The notes under the pieces are model-generated. The model was given only the letters and a program-made list of their open reading frames with translations. It made no database searches and was not told the origin of the DNA. Below are positions 46,301 to 57,790 of a stretch of DNA of 64,000 nucleotides, piece by piece (positions within the stretch are counted from its first letter, which is position 1; each line of letters opens with the position of its first letter). The position numbers were made by a program, and so were the translations under genes. The DNA comes from Penelope pileata (taxonomy: Eukaryota > Chordata > Aves > Galliformes > Cracidae), in NCBI GenBank assembly GCA_013396635.1, contig WBMW01003918.1, positions 1 to 64,000 of the forward strand, written 5' to 3'.

Positions 46301-47579
46301 CACTGTCTGGGTCCTGACACAGCTTGGCTCCTCATTAGTCACTTTTAATGAGGAATGGAGCCTTCCTGGAGGCATTTCTCCGTCTGAGCAGCCCCATTCC
46401 CGTGGCATGACTCCCACAGCTCCCTCGTTGTGCACAGCTGTGATGCCATTTACGAGCGTTTTAGTGCAAAACCACAGCAGAACCTCCAGCACCAAGGCTC
46501 TTTCCTGAGGGATGCTGTGGATGGGGATTCAAATCCCACCTCAACTCAAAGCTCTTGTGGAGTTCAGCACCGCTTTGGGCTGCTGGGAGAGCTGGAAATG
46601 TTCCTGCGTTTGGTGCTCTGCCTCATTCCCAGCGCAGGCTGCTCTGCATTGCTCAGGTGAAGCCACTCCAGTAGGAGATGCTGATGCTCTTCCTTGCTCC
46701 TGGTGACGCTTGGCTGCAGGCACCCATCCGGCTCTGCAGATGTCCAAGGTCAGCATCACTGTTTTACCACCCCTCCTGGCCAGCCTGCTGCCATCTTTGG
46801 AAGGTTTCTATGCCCCCAAAATGACTGCAGCTTTTTTCTCACTTTGATTTAAGGACAGAATCATCGTCCAGGTCTTGCTGCTGCGCTGAGTGTTGCAGCA
46901 GCTCAGCTGCAGAGCCATCCCCTGTGGGTGTCCTGCAGTCATCCACCACAGCCCAGTGAGTCCCAAACGCTTTTCTGCACAATGGAGCACAGGGCTTTCC
47001 ATGAACAGCCGCACTGGGAGAGCAAGGGGACTGTTTTTCACCCCAGAGAGCCCTGAAGGCTGATCTCTATCACGTAGGAGGTCTTGGTCAGTAACGGGGT
47101 CCCGATGTTGATGGAGCTGTTAGCTAGTAGGAACCAAGCTGAGTGGCCTGGGTCCTTCTCTGGTATTTGACTCCCATCTGCTATATGGGTTTTAGACGTG
47201 GGGGCTTTTCTGTGGTTTGCTTTCTCGGGCAAAGTACCATCCCCTGGAGTAGGGTGTACTCAGATTTTAGCAAAAGCCTTTCTAACATTTTGGATATTTA
47301 TTTAGCTCTCTCCTTACAAGGAACCATTGTATTTGCTTCACTTGTGCCTTCCTTCTTGCCATTGTCACCCCACTGAACAAGTGGCTAAAACATCTTTTCT
47401 TCTGAGCCATCAAATCCTCCTCGCTGCCTCAGCTTTCTCTGTTATCTCCTCCTTATCTCTTTCAGGCCTTTCCTTCTGCTCCATGCCAACCCCCAGGGTG
47501 CCATGGCCTTCCTGCTCCCAGTGGCACATGTTCAGAGGTAGAGTCCATGGAGAAGTTCCCCACGCCTCAGACCTTTTTA

Positions 47580-48065
47580 ACCATAGAATCAGAACCACAG
47601 AACATCCTGGGTTCAAAGGGACACACAGGGATCATTGAGTCCAACCCCTGACCCCACTCAGCAACCCCAAACCCAACCCCAATGGCTGAGAGCGGTGTCC
47701 CAGTGCCCCCTGAGCTCTGGCAATTGGGGCCGTGCCCACTGCCCGGGGCAGCAGTGCCATGGCCACCCCTCTGGGGCAGAGCCTTTCCCTCACCCCCACC
47801 TGACCCTCCCCTGACAGCTCCATGCCGTTCCCTCGGGCCCTGTCACTGTCCCCAGAGAGCAGAGCTCAATCCCTGTGAGGGGCTGTAGGCCATGAGGAGC
47901 TGTAGGCCATGAGGAGCTGTAGGCCGCCATGATGGGCTGTAGGACATGAGGGGCTGTAGGCCGCCATGAGGCCTCCCCTCAGCCTCCTCTGCTCTGGGCC
48001 CAACAAACCCAGGGCCCTCAGCTCTCCTCACACCCCCTGCCCCCCAGACCCTTCCCCATCTTTGT
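47580..48065 (-). mobile_element. CR1-type LINE fragment, GC-rich subfamily (copy 3 of 3, longest)
   Basis: Antisense copy with degenerate octamers at the left (accatagaatcagaaccaca), the shared body (agccaacccc-like 3' UTR, gagcctttccctcaccccca, ctcgggccctgtcactgtcc) and a 5' part ending near ctttgtagccctgcagtg. A short tandem of ctgtaggccatgagg-like units lies at about 47880-47970 within it. It extends further 5' than the other copies. Confidence 0.85.
47880..47970. repeat. Short tandem repeats within CR1 copy 3
   Basis: Repeats of gctgtaggccatgagg, with variants containing gccgccatgatgg, about five units. Copy 1 has a matching but shorter stretch at about 95-130. Confidence 0.8.
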
Positions 48066-48404
48066 AGCCCTGCAGTGTTTGTGGCTCTTGCAGTGGAGGA
48101 GCCGTTTGAGATAGCTGGGGTGGGGGCAGTGGCTGCTGCTCCATGCAGGTGTGCGGTAGGGTCTGTGCCACACCTGCCAGCCATTCCTGCAGGAATGCCT
48201 TCAGCTCCCCATGGTCTAAGTCAGCAACACACATTTTAGCCAGAGAGGGGATGTGGGGAACGATTCAGACACCTGCACAAACACCTGGTGCCATTTGAGG
48301 GTCTTGAGACCTCCAGGCCATGCGGTGACACCGGGCCCAGGCCCTCTGGAGACCCATTCCCCTCTGCACAGTGCTTGGGAGCTGGGTGGGACAGGGCTGG
48401 AGAA

Positions 48405-48450
48405 CAATTTGGGTCAGAAGGGACCTCTTTAGTCATTTAATTGAACCCCA
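48405..48450 (-). mobile_element. Possible degenerate CR1 3' end
   Basis: caatttgggtcagaagggac followed by ctctttagtcatttaattga resembles an antisense 3' end, but the octamers are lost and the match is short. Confidence 0.4.
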
Positions 48451-49079
48451 GCTATCCTCACCCATCTCAAACTGTGCCTCACGCTGAGCTTCTGATGTCG
48501 CTCCCCAGGAGATGCAACCAAAGCCATTTTGATGGAGCAGTTCATCTTGCCCCAGCCCCTGTTGGACCACGTGCAGCAGGGAAGGCTGAGGAAGCATGGC
48601 TCCCACCGGCACCCGCTGGGCCAGCAGCAGAGCTGGGGGAGTGGTTGGTGTTGACGCTGGGAGCCGCCATTGAATGGGCTCTTCTCTGCCTGTCCTTGCC
48701 TTGCAGCAATAAGAATCCCTGCAGAGCTTCACAACCAGGCCAGCCCTTGGCAGTCTTTACAGTCTGTTTCTCAGCAGCAAGCCTTGAACTAATTTCTGAG
48801 GCCCTCCAGAGACACCATCTCACCTACTGAGATAAGTGGCAGTAATTTAAACAGCAACAAGTTGTCCCGTTTTCTTCTTTTTTTCCCCCAAATCCTACTT
48901 TTCTCAGGAGAAGGATGATGTCGTGTGATCCCACACGGGACATCTCTTGGCCAGCTGGGTCAGCTGTCCTGGTGCTGTCCCCACCAGCTCCTGGTGCACT
49001 CTCATCCTGCTTGCTGGCAGGGCAGTCCTGGAAGCTGGAACGCCCTCGACTCAGTGTAAGCAGCAACGAAAACACTGGT

Positions 49080-49170
49080 GTGTTATCATAACACGTCCCA
49101 CGTTGGAAGGGACCCACAGGGATCGCTGGGTCCAACTCTTGGCTCTGCACAGAACCCAAAACACGGCACC
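49080..49170 (-). mobile_element. CR1 LINE 3' end fragment
   Basis: cacgttggaagggacccaca, gggatcgctgggtccaactc and ttggctctgcacagaaccca match the antisense 3' end of the GC-rich type, with a degraded octamer tail. Confidence 0.8.
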
Positions 49171-49719
49171 ATACCAGCTGCTAGGAAGAAAATGAACAAC
49201 CCCAGCCAAAACCAAGACAGGAATGGGACGTCAACCACACTTGGCAAAGGAATCAAGTTAACCTGCCCGCGTCCTGATTTTGTTGCCACGTGGCTCAAAG
49301 AAAGAGCAAGGTGGGAGGCCTCTTCCTCTCCCCTCAGCCTGCACTTTCCAGGAGAAGAGCAAGGAGCAAGAGAAGGGAATGAAGCTGGAAGAGCTTTGGT
49401 TTGTCCACATGGAATGAAACCAAGACCCTCTCCTCGTGCCGACGCCTCTGAGCAGTGTCCCGACAAGCCCCTTTTTCTCCTCTCTTTTTCTATTCAGAAA
49501 TTTTCCCCATTAATTCTTTTCTTTTGTGTAATGTCAGCTCTCCACGTGGCACGAGCTGTCCTGATCTTGGCTGGTGAGTTGATTTTATTTCTATTTTCCT
49601 ATCTGACTTCAATGATTTCCAAGCAATACCTGTGCTCTCACCATCACCCCGTAAGGATAAATCTCCTTAATCGAGGCGGTGACACCGAGGTTCCTATGAA
49701 ATCAATACGAGTGCATTAA

Positions 49720-50330
49720 AAACAGCCTTCAGTGAGAGCACATTAACCAACTGTACAGTGCCCTGTAGGGCTGTCATGTCGTTATTTCATGGTGACATAC
49801 AGCTTTATTTAAAGAAAATTTCCAGCGTGCTTGATGAGAATGAGTTGAGAATTGAATTTCCATACAGCTAATGGAACTGGGAGCACAGTGAGGTTGCAGG
49901 AGTCTGTGTAGTGGTTTATTTTTGGGGGAGCAGTATTTAGGGTGGATGTTGTACCCCTTCCTCTTCTAGGTTTAACTGGACTCAGAAGGTTCAGCCATTC
50001 TTCACGCTGCTGAATGCCTTGGCAGGAGGAGGAGGTCTTAATCTCTATTTATTATTAATACAACGTAATGGCGGAATTCAATCTTCAAGGGTCAAACCGC
50101 AGAGTCTGCTTTTCAAAATTAATTCCTCGTAATTCCCTGCTGAGCCCATCAGACACCCATAGGCACGCTGAACAATTCAAAGCCATGCCCGATATTCAAG
50201 ATCTTGTCTGCTAAAGAGAGCCTGACCTAACGAAATAACTGGAGTTCTTCCACTTGTGTCGTTTTAATTAACATCAGCAGAAATAATCTTAATGAACGCA
50301 GCTACTAATCTCTCCTACCTGGCCCCAGGC
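49720..50330. promoter_or_regulatory. Candidate conserved non-coding block
   Basis: About 600 bp of unique AT-rich sequence, rich in TAAT/ATTA words (tttattattaatacaacg, aaaattaattcctcgtaatt, ttttaattaacatcagcag), with no repeat and no long open frame. It is the longest such block in the downstream region. Its regulatory role is inference. Confidence 0.3.
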
Positions 50331-51894
50331 TCCTTGCTATGAATCAGCTCCACATTAGCAGTTAGTTACCATTCCTGGTGCGTTGGACTGGGATATCTTG
50401 ACTTTTCTCCTTTTCCATAGGAATAGAGGTCATGTCCTGGGAGCAAGCAGACCGAATCCTGTCTGCAGGCCCGTTGCCTTCCCACCCCTATCCCCCCAAT
50501 CCCCACTGGGCAACGCTGCAGACCTTCACTTCCCTGAAAGCTCAAAACATTTTCTCCCTCTTCAGCCTAAAGGTTTCCATTGTTGAGTGGCATCCACTTC
50601 TTCTCCCTGCTTAGGACGAGCTTTTGGGACAGCCTTCCTGTGTTGCCTCCCAGCCTTCGTATGAAATCCTGGACTCACATATGGGCACCCAAGTAGACGA
50701 GACGTAGCCAGCGGGGCTGTACTTCAACATGGACGTTTGGATGGCCTGCTTCTTTCTTTACAATGCAGATTTCCCCCCACACATACGATCTTTCATCCAT
50801 TTTCTCACTCCCTGAAGGGAACCTTTTGTGCTCTGGACCCACGGGAGGAGCTCAGGGGCTGTCTTTGAAGCTCAGATTCCTGCATAAAGAAAGCACCAAG
50901 AAAACAGCCTGTTCTCAAAAATCCTCAGCGTAGAAAGCTTCTACGACACATTTAGCTCCAGCACCTTCTCTCAGTTGGGTCTCCAGTGGCAGGATACACC
51001 CAGCAACGTGCTCTGGTCCATGCTGCACTCACACAGCTCAGTTCATCCCCCTTGGGCCCAACCTGCAGGCAACAACACTCCTTCAGTTCCCTGGCTGCTT
51101 TCTCTCCAGGATGCAGCTAGTATTTCCTGGCTGGCTCCCGCTTCAACACATCTGAATCACCCTTCTTCACGAAATCTGGCAGTGTGAAAAAGCTGTCTAT
51201 CAGCCCTGTGTTTTAATTAGGTGGTTGCCAAGCTATCAGAGCAATGGATCAGAAACAGCAGTTCTAGCAATCACAGCCAGCATTTATCCATACCCAAGAG
51301 GAGGGGGCTGTGAACCGCCTCATTAGTGTTTGTGGCTGCAGAAAAAACTGCTTTCCAGGTGGCTTGCTGACCTCTGTGGCTGTTTCTCCATCAGTTTGTG
51401 TTCCATTTTGCCTCCCTGGGCCTGAGCCTTTGACATCCAGGTGCCTCTTCCAAGTCAAGGCGTTGTCTGCCCTCCTTTTGGAGATGATGAGCTGCCAGAG
51501 GTTGGCACCTCCTTCTCTCTAAGGGTGTCTCGTCACTTGAGAGATCCTTAGATCTCATGGTGGCAGAGTGGTGGATCCAGTGGAGACCTCCAGGGCTTAA
51601 ATCCTTCCATGGCCTGGGTTGACAGCAGCTGCGTCGTGTTCCTCTCATTCCTGTGGCTTGCGTGAAGTCAATGGCTTGACCTCAGTCTGATGAGCAAGAA
51701 GCCACGCTGCTGGACCTCACCCAACTACATAGTCACCCACTGCCACATCGGGACCTTTCCTGCCGTCGTTGTGACGTGGCTCAGCCACTCCCCATTGGTC
51801 TGGAGATCACATCCATCAGGAAACGGCAAAAGGACCACAGGGCCGCCACGGCGGACATCTGGGTTTGATGCGTGCAGCAGAGTCGTTCTGCATT

Positions 51895-52120
51895 TGGGGG
51901 AGGTTCAGGTTGGATATTAGGAAAAATTTCTTCCAAAGGGTGGTCAGGCACTGGCACAGGCTGCCCGGGGAGGTGGGGGAGTCACCGTCCCTGCAGGTGT
52001 TCAAGAAACATGGAGATGTGGCAGTAGGGGCATGGTTTGGTGGGCGATATTGGTGGTAGGTGGGCAGTTGGACGAGCTGATCTTAGAGGGCTTTTCCAAC
52101 CTTAATGATTCTGTGATTGT
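51895..52120 (+). mobile_element. CR1 LINE 3' fragment
   Basis: caggttggatattaggaaaa, gtggtcaggcactggcacag, gagtcaccgtccctgcaggt, ggcttttccaaccttaatga and ttctgtgattg are the sense 3' end. Confidence 0.9.
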
Positions 52121-52964
52121 GGGGTCCCTCTGGGGATCCCCTGCACCGTGCTGCTCTCTGGATTGGACGCTCTTTGAGCAAAGAGCGATGAAGTGAAAAG
52201 ATGAAGGACATCAGAGATGGTGGTGAAGGATGTGCTTGTGTCACCACCTCATGATCTCCACCTCGTTCTGCAGCAGGGTGGACAAATCCAGACTGTGAAT
52301 AATCTCTCCTCCACGCTCTCCATCAAAAGTCAGGACTCCAGGCCAAAGTCTGAGTTATGGACTGCATGGAGCTGCCTGAATCTGAGGGAAAGGACAGAGT
52401 GGGGTGCAGGAGGTCTGCAGTCAGCTGTCGGGGAAGGGACCCCACAAGGGAGTGAGGAGAGGGATGAGCCCGTGCTTTTGTGTGCCACCATCCACCCAAA
52501 CCAGCTGATGTTCCTGGGAGGACTGAAAAGTCAAGGGGACACGTCCCATCGGTTCCCAGCTCTGTAACCTAGGGGCAGGTTGTGTGGGGTTACCCAGCGT
52601 GCCACTACGGGTGGGACATGGCGTGCTCACATCACACCTCCCTTCAGGCTCCAAAGTTCCGTCCTTTTAAGCTGGCATCATATGGCCTTCCCCAAAACGC
52701 TTGGGAAATCTGGAGAATGAACTTCGGAAATATCTGTGACTCTCCCAGAGAGAGCAAACCGGTGCTGGCCCTCGCTGGCACTGGGAGTCACTATGAAATA
52801 CAAGGGTGTGCTGTTTTGGGGTGATTTCTCCAACTTGGAGGAGTTGGCAGAGAAGCAGCGCACACCCTGAGCGTGCTCCCTTTGTTCCCACCACGTCTGC
52901 ACTCTTGTCCCACAGTGGTCCCCACCAGAAGCCAGCCCTGCCCCATGCCAGGTGACAGAGCTCC

Positions 52965-53115
52965 AATTCACTAACGAGCACCGCGCCTGTCATTTCTCAT
53001 TAGCTGTGGGTCAGCCCGATTTCCATCAGCTGAACCGTGTAATTAACTGATCAGCAGGTGTAGTCATTTGCATAGATTCAGATACAGGGTTCATTAAGAA
53101 TTGGTGCTTTAATGG
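52965..53115. promoter_or_regulatory. Candidate conserved non-coding element with octamer motif
   Basis: Contains a perfect ATTTGCAT octamer within gtcatttgcatagattcag, plus gtgtaattaactgatcagc and ttcattaagaattgg. No repeat signature. Conservation could not be tested. Confidence 0.3.
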
Positions 53116-54619
53116 GGGGCAAAAGGCCGCAGTTTTCTGCTTGTAGCTGCCATCAGATTATTATTTTTGCAATGATTGATTGCTGTTGGGGATCGAACCA
53201 AGGAATGTAGAGAGTGCTTCTCCTGCAGCCTGATCTGCCCTGGCCATGGGATGCTGCAGGGCTCTCTGCAGCCCAGCACGGGGCCAGGCTGCCCCTGGAA
53301 AGCATCCAGAAGGCATCGGTAGCAGTGGGAGCAGGTTGTGCTTAATTGAGATGGCAGGGAGAACAGAACAGCAGGATTTAAGGGAAACCTCACCAAAAGC
53401 ATCCCGAGCCAAAATTAGGAAAAACCACAGGATGCTGCAGGACCAGGCTCACTCCCTTCTCTTTCTCCCTTGCTCCTGAGGCAGGGTCTTGTAGGGAGGG
53501 CTCCTCACTCTCTCCTGCTCAGCAAAAAGGGCAGAGAAAGGAGAAATGCTCTCCTGCAGCGAAACAAAGCCTTGCAGACTCCACAGGAGATCGTTTCCTG
53601 GTGTGGGGGGCTCTTGAGCACCGCATCTTCTTCTCCAACCATGCTGCAGTCCTGGCTGCCCTGGGGATTTCGGATGCAGGAGGAAAAGCAGCTTGCTGGC
53701 AGCCAAGGAAACGTGAGCGGATGAATTTAGCCAGCAATCTGTAGAGGGCTGTCTCCGCACGCCAACACAGCTAGACTAAGCAACCCTGGACTTAGTCCCA
53801 GGAATTCAGCAGGGCAAAATAAAGAAGGCTGGGGCCGCGATCAGCAGCTGGGGTTTTATGATCCCAGAGTAATGAAGTTGGAGGCATTAATATGCAAGTG
53901 AGACGTTAGTGCTAAATCTTGGAGTGTGCTGTCAAAGAGCCCAAGGAGGATGCGCTGAGGCTCTGGCGTTGCTGATGAGCTGCTGGGGACAAGGCAGCAT
54001 CAGCTCTGTCTGCGTTGTGCTGGTCCAGGGATGGGATGGGATGGTGGGAATACTTTGGCCTTGGGGAGGAAAACCTATAGCTATAGGAAGGTGAATTTTA
54101 TTAGAAGAATCATTTTGTCAAGGAGGAAAATAAATTTTTGCAGTGAGGAAGAGTGCTTAGCACGAGCCCATGTGTTAAGTGATTCTGTCTTCATCAAGTC
54201 CACCTTTAATTGGTGGACATCAGCCATTGCTCCACATGTAAATGTGGGCTGAGGTGGAGAGAAACAGCTCCAGTTTGGTTTTCTCCTCCCTATGGAAGGA
54301 GTTTTGCTCCTCTCTGGTGGTTTCCTCTTGGAGTGGCAAAGCCCAGTGCAAGGCACTTGTTGGTTTGTATCCAATCAAAGTGTAAAGAGGAAATTAATGG
54401 CACAAATGAAGAAGATTATATGCGTATTTCTAATCAAAATGTTGAGCCTGGAACTAAAAATATTAATATAGTGAGTAAATGATTACAGTAGGGTATTCTT
54501 TTCTTTGTACTTTAGCATTAGGATAGAAGAGAAGATAAAGGGGATTCCCTTTCAGGGGTGGCTGTTTTCTGGCCTGGGATGGGATCAAAACACAAAGGGC
54601 CTTAAGCAATGGTCTTAAG

Positions 54620-54865
54620 CTGTGCCAGGAGAGGCTCTGGTTGGATATCAGGACAAATCTTTCCTCTGAAAGAGTGGCCAGGCACTGGCACAGCTGCCCA
54701 GGGAAGTGGTGGAGTCCCCGTCCCTGGAGATGTTCAGGAACCATGGAGATGTGGCCCTTGGGGACACGGCTCAGTGGGCATGGTGGGATGGGCTGGGATT
54801 GGGCATGGTGATCTTAGAGGTCTTTTCCAACCCTAATGATTCCATTATTCTGTGATTCCATAAGC
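54620..54865 (+). mobile_element. CR1 LINE 3' fragment
   Basis: ggttggatatcaggacaaat, ctctgaaagagtggccaggc, cagctgcccagggaagtggt, ggtcttttccaaccctaatg and attctgtgattccat are the sense 3' end. Similar to the copy at 27980-28190. Confidence 0.9.
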
Positions 54866-55529
54866 TGAGAAAACAGCTTTTGGGACCCTCAGGCCTTCCT
54901 GAGGTTATCCCCAAGCACACAGCACTGGGGAAGGAGGACAAGGCCGTGGGTCTTGCTGTTTGTCCTCCTGGTTGGAGAGGAAACCAAGCTGGGTCCTTGA
55001 GAAACCTCGTCTGAGACCTTTGGGATTGGGTGCTCCTGCAGGAAATGAAGTCCCGTACTGAAAAATTGTCACACTGCTCCGCCAAAGAGCTCAGCTTTCC
55101 TCTGATTCCAGCCCCTCCATTGAGGGGATCTTGAGCAGTGGTTGGAGCCATCGGCCCCCGGAAAGCCCAAGCTACAAAAACAAGCTGAGCAATACTTCCT
55201 AACATCCAAATACTTCCTAACATCAAAACAACCCCAGTTCCCAACAGCTGTAAGAAGAGGATGAAGCAGGGAAAGGCATCTCACAGCTTTATCCCAACCA
55301 TCTGTAACCTGAACCGTGCTCTTACCCACGAAGAAGCTCTTTCTGCTGCAGCTCAGGAACAAAGCACAGCCTCTGTCATCAAGCTTGTGTGCTGGGAGAG
55401 TGTAATTGGCTTTCTCACGCACGTTAAGGGGGGAATGGTTCCCACACTGGGTGCTTCGCTTCTCCAAACCACGCGCTTTGGACAGGAGCTGTTGGGTGTA
55501 TTGACCGTGCTGGGGTGAATTCACCCTTA

Positions 55530-55590
55530 GATTTAGAACTGCAGAATGGTTTGGGGTGGAAGGGACCTCCAGGATCACCCAGTTCCATTT
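55530..55590 (-). mobile_element. CR1 LINE 3' end fragment, short
   Basis: agaactgcagaatggtttgg, ggtggaagggacctccagga and tcacccagttcca are the antisense 3' end. Confidence 0.8.
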
Positions 55591-56934
55591 GACGTGGGGA
55601 TTCCCTGGGACAGAGCGATTCCTTCATTCTCTCACCTCATTTTTTTTACTAAATGACCGTGATCCTCGTTAAAATTATCTTTTAAGACACTTCTGGCTCT
55701 CTGATCCCCGCAGATGGAGGAAGAGGGAGTGGTTTCAGCTGGAGTAGGGAATGGGTTGGATTGGAGTAAGGCTGGAGGAAGGGAAAGAGGGAAGAAGAGT
55801 GGGAGGAAGGCAGCAGGAGCTCCCCTCCCTGTGCCTGGGATGTGGCACGTGCTCAGCTGAATTTATGGCACGCGGAAGTTGCTGAATATTCCATCTTCGC
55901 CATGCAGTTAGCATCAGAGAATATTAATTAAAAGCTGGACGTTTCAACCTGGTGGTGGAGGGGAGGGGATGCCCACCAAATGCTGAAATATGAACCCCTG
56001 CTGCTATCGAGAACCATGGGGTGGGCGGAGGAGCTTGCAGGTTCATTGCAACCTGGTGGCCCTGTGTCTCTGATAAACCCCCTGGGTGTGCTGCCAGGTG
56101 CCTGTAGTTGTATTCCAGCAGCATCCAGAAACCTGGAGGGAGAGGGAAAGGCCGATCTGCCATGGGGAGACACAGTCTGTCGGGGCAGGGCTGGTAAAGA
56201 GCAAGAAAGGGAGAGCAAGGCATGCAGCAGGACCAGATCCAGCCGTCATCCTGCATGCAGACTCCCCTCCTAAAAAGGGACCTGCCACCAACAGCCAAAC
56301 CCAACAAAACAGGGCTGCTCCCAAGAGATATCTGCGCACTGAGGTCCCACCCCAGCCACGGCAACAGCTGGGCATCCCTCAGGGCACAGCTGGATCTGGG
56401 GCAATAACCATCTACAGTGAATACAAGTGGGATACGGGACTCCTTGGTGGTCTGGGGCAGCTCAAACTTTGGGGCTCAACAGACATTCCCCTTGGTTCCT
56501 AAAAGCAGAGACCAGGCGAGTGATGAACGTGTTTGATGTTTCATACTTTATCTCGTTTTGATTCAGTCTCTGAAGCACACCAGCTTCTTCTTGGATTCCT
56601 CCTCCAACATCTCGATAACACACAGATATAAATTTGTATAAATAAATGCAGTGCGTTCAGTAATAATGTTAATGCCCTTGGCTGATGGCTGTGGGCTGAC
56701 TGTAATGGAAGGGAGTTGTCCAAAATACGTTTAGCAGATACTAAACCTCCTCTCCTGTGCCTGTGTTTTGGCAGGGAAAAGCGTTGATATTTCCTTTCAA
56801 ACAACGTAAGGAGCTCACGAAGGATGGAGAGAGATTGCTCCTAACTGAGGAACCTGGCAGGATGCGTCTTTGACTCTCTGCCTTCTCCAGGAGCCTCACG
56901 TGGCATCGATCGTCTCTTCCTTTGTCTCAAATCG

Positions 56935-57172
56935 CACCAGGAAAGGTTTAGGTCGAATATTAGGAAGAATTGTTTCATGGTGAGGGTGGTCAAGCGCTGA
57001 AACAGGCTGCTCAGGAAGTGTTGGAGTCCCCAGCCCTGAAGTTTTTATGAGACACGTGGGCATGGCACCAAGGGACGTATTTTAGTGATGGGACTCATTA
57101 GGTTAGATTGATGGCTGGACTTAATGATCTCGGAGGTCTTTTCCAAGATGGATGTTCCTGTGGCTCTGTGCT
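56935..57172 (+). mobile_element. CR1 LINE 3' fragment, diverged
   Basis: aggtttaggtcgaatattag, gtgagggtggtcaagcgctg, aacaggctgctcaggaagtg and atctcggaggtcttttccaa are sense CR1 with several deletions. Confidence 0.82.
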
Positions 57173-57605
57173 CTCTGCTTCACATCTTTAGGTGAACCTC
57201 TCCTCTCATCCCCCTCCCAGCTCTGGGCTGTCCTCCTTCCATGACAGCTCGGACCCCATCCCCTCCTGCCTATGGTCTGTAACATGGAGCCCATCGCCAC
57301 CGGGATGGTAAGCTGGTGAAAATCCACGGTAGGCATGTATGTAAAGTGATGAATTATTTAAACTGCATCAAATCACAGCCTGGGTGGTCTCAGGATCAAA
57401 ACCCCCTTCGTTTGGTTTAGCTCAATTTCACATTAGAAGTTAATTGGATTGGAGTTAGGGCTGATTCTCAACAAATATCATCCTAAAGACAGCACGTCCC
57501 GTAGCCAGTCTGCTTTAGGAGCTCAGTTCCTTGGGTGATGAACCCCATATCCAACCTCCTCCTTACCGAGCTGCACAGTTACCCCTGCCATGTGTTCTTG
57601 GGGTT

Positions 57606-57790
57606 ATCATAGAATCATAGAATCACAGAATGGTTCAGGTTGGAAGGGACCTTAGAGATCATCTTGNGGGATTGCCCCGACCCAGGTGCAGGACCTTGCA
57701 CTGGGCTTTGTTGGACTCCATGAGGTTGGCATGGGCCCACCCCTCCAGCCTGTCCAGGTCCCTCTGGATGGCATCCCTTCCCTCTGGCTT
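57606..57790 (-). mobile_element. CR1 LINE fragment with internal deletion marked by one N
   Basis: tcatagaatcatagaatcac and ggttggaagggaccttagag (3' end) are followed after N at 57667 directly by the antisense RT-end segment (ttgccccgacccaggtgcag, aggtccctctggatggcatc). The usual sequence between these segments is absent. The RT part is nearly the reverse complement of 32545-32660. Confidence 0.88.
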
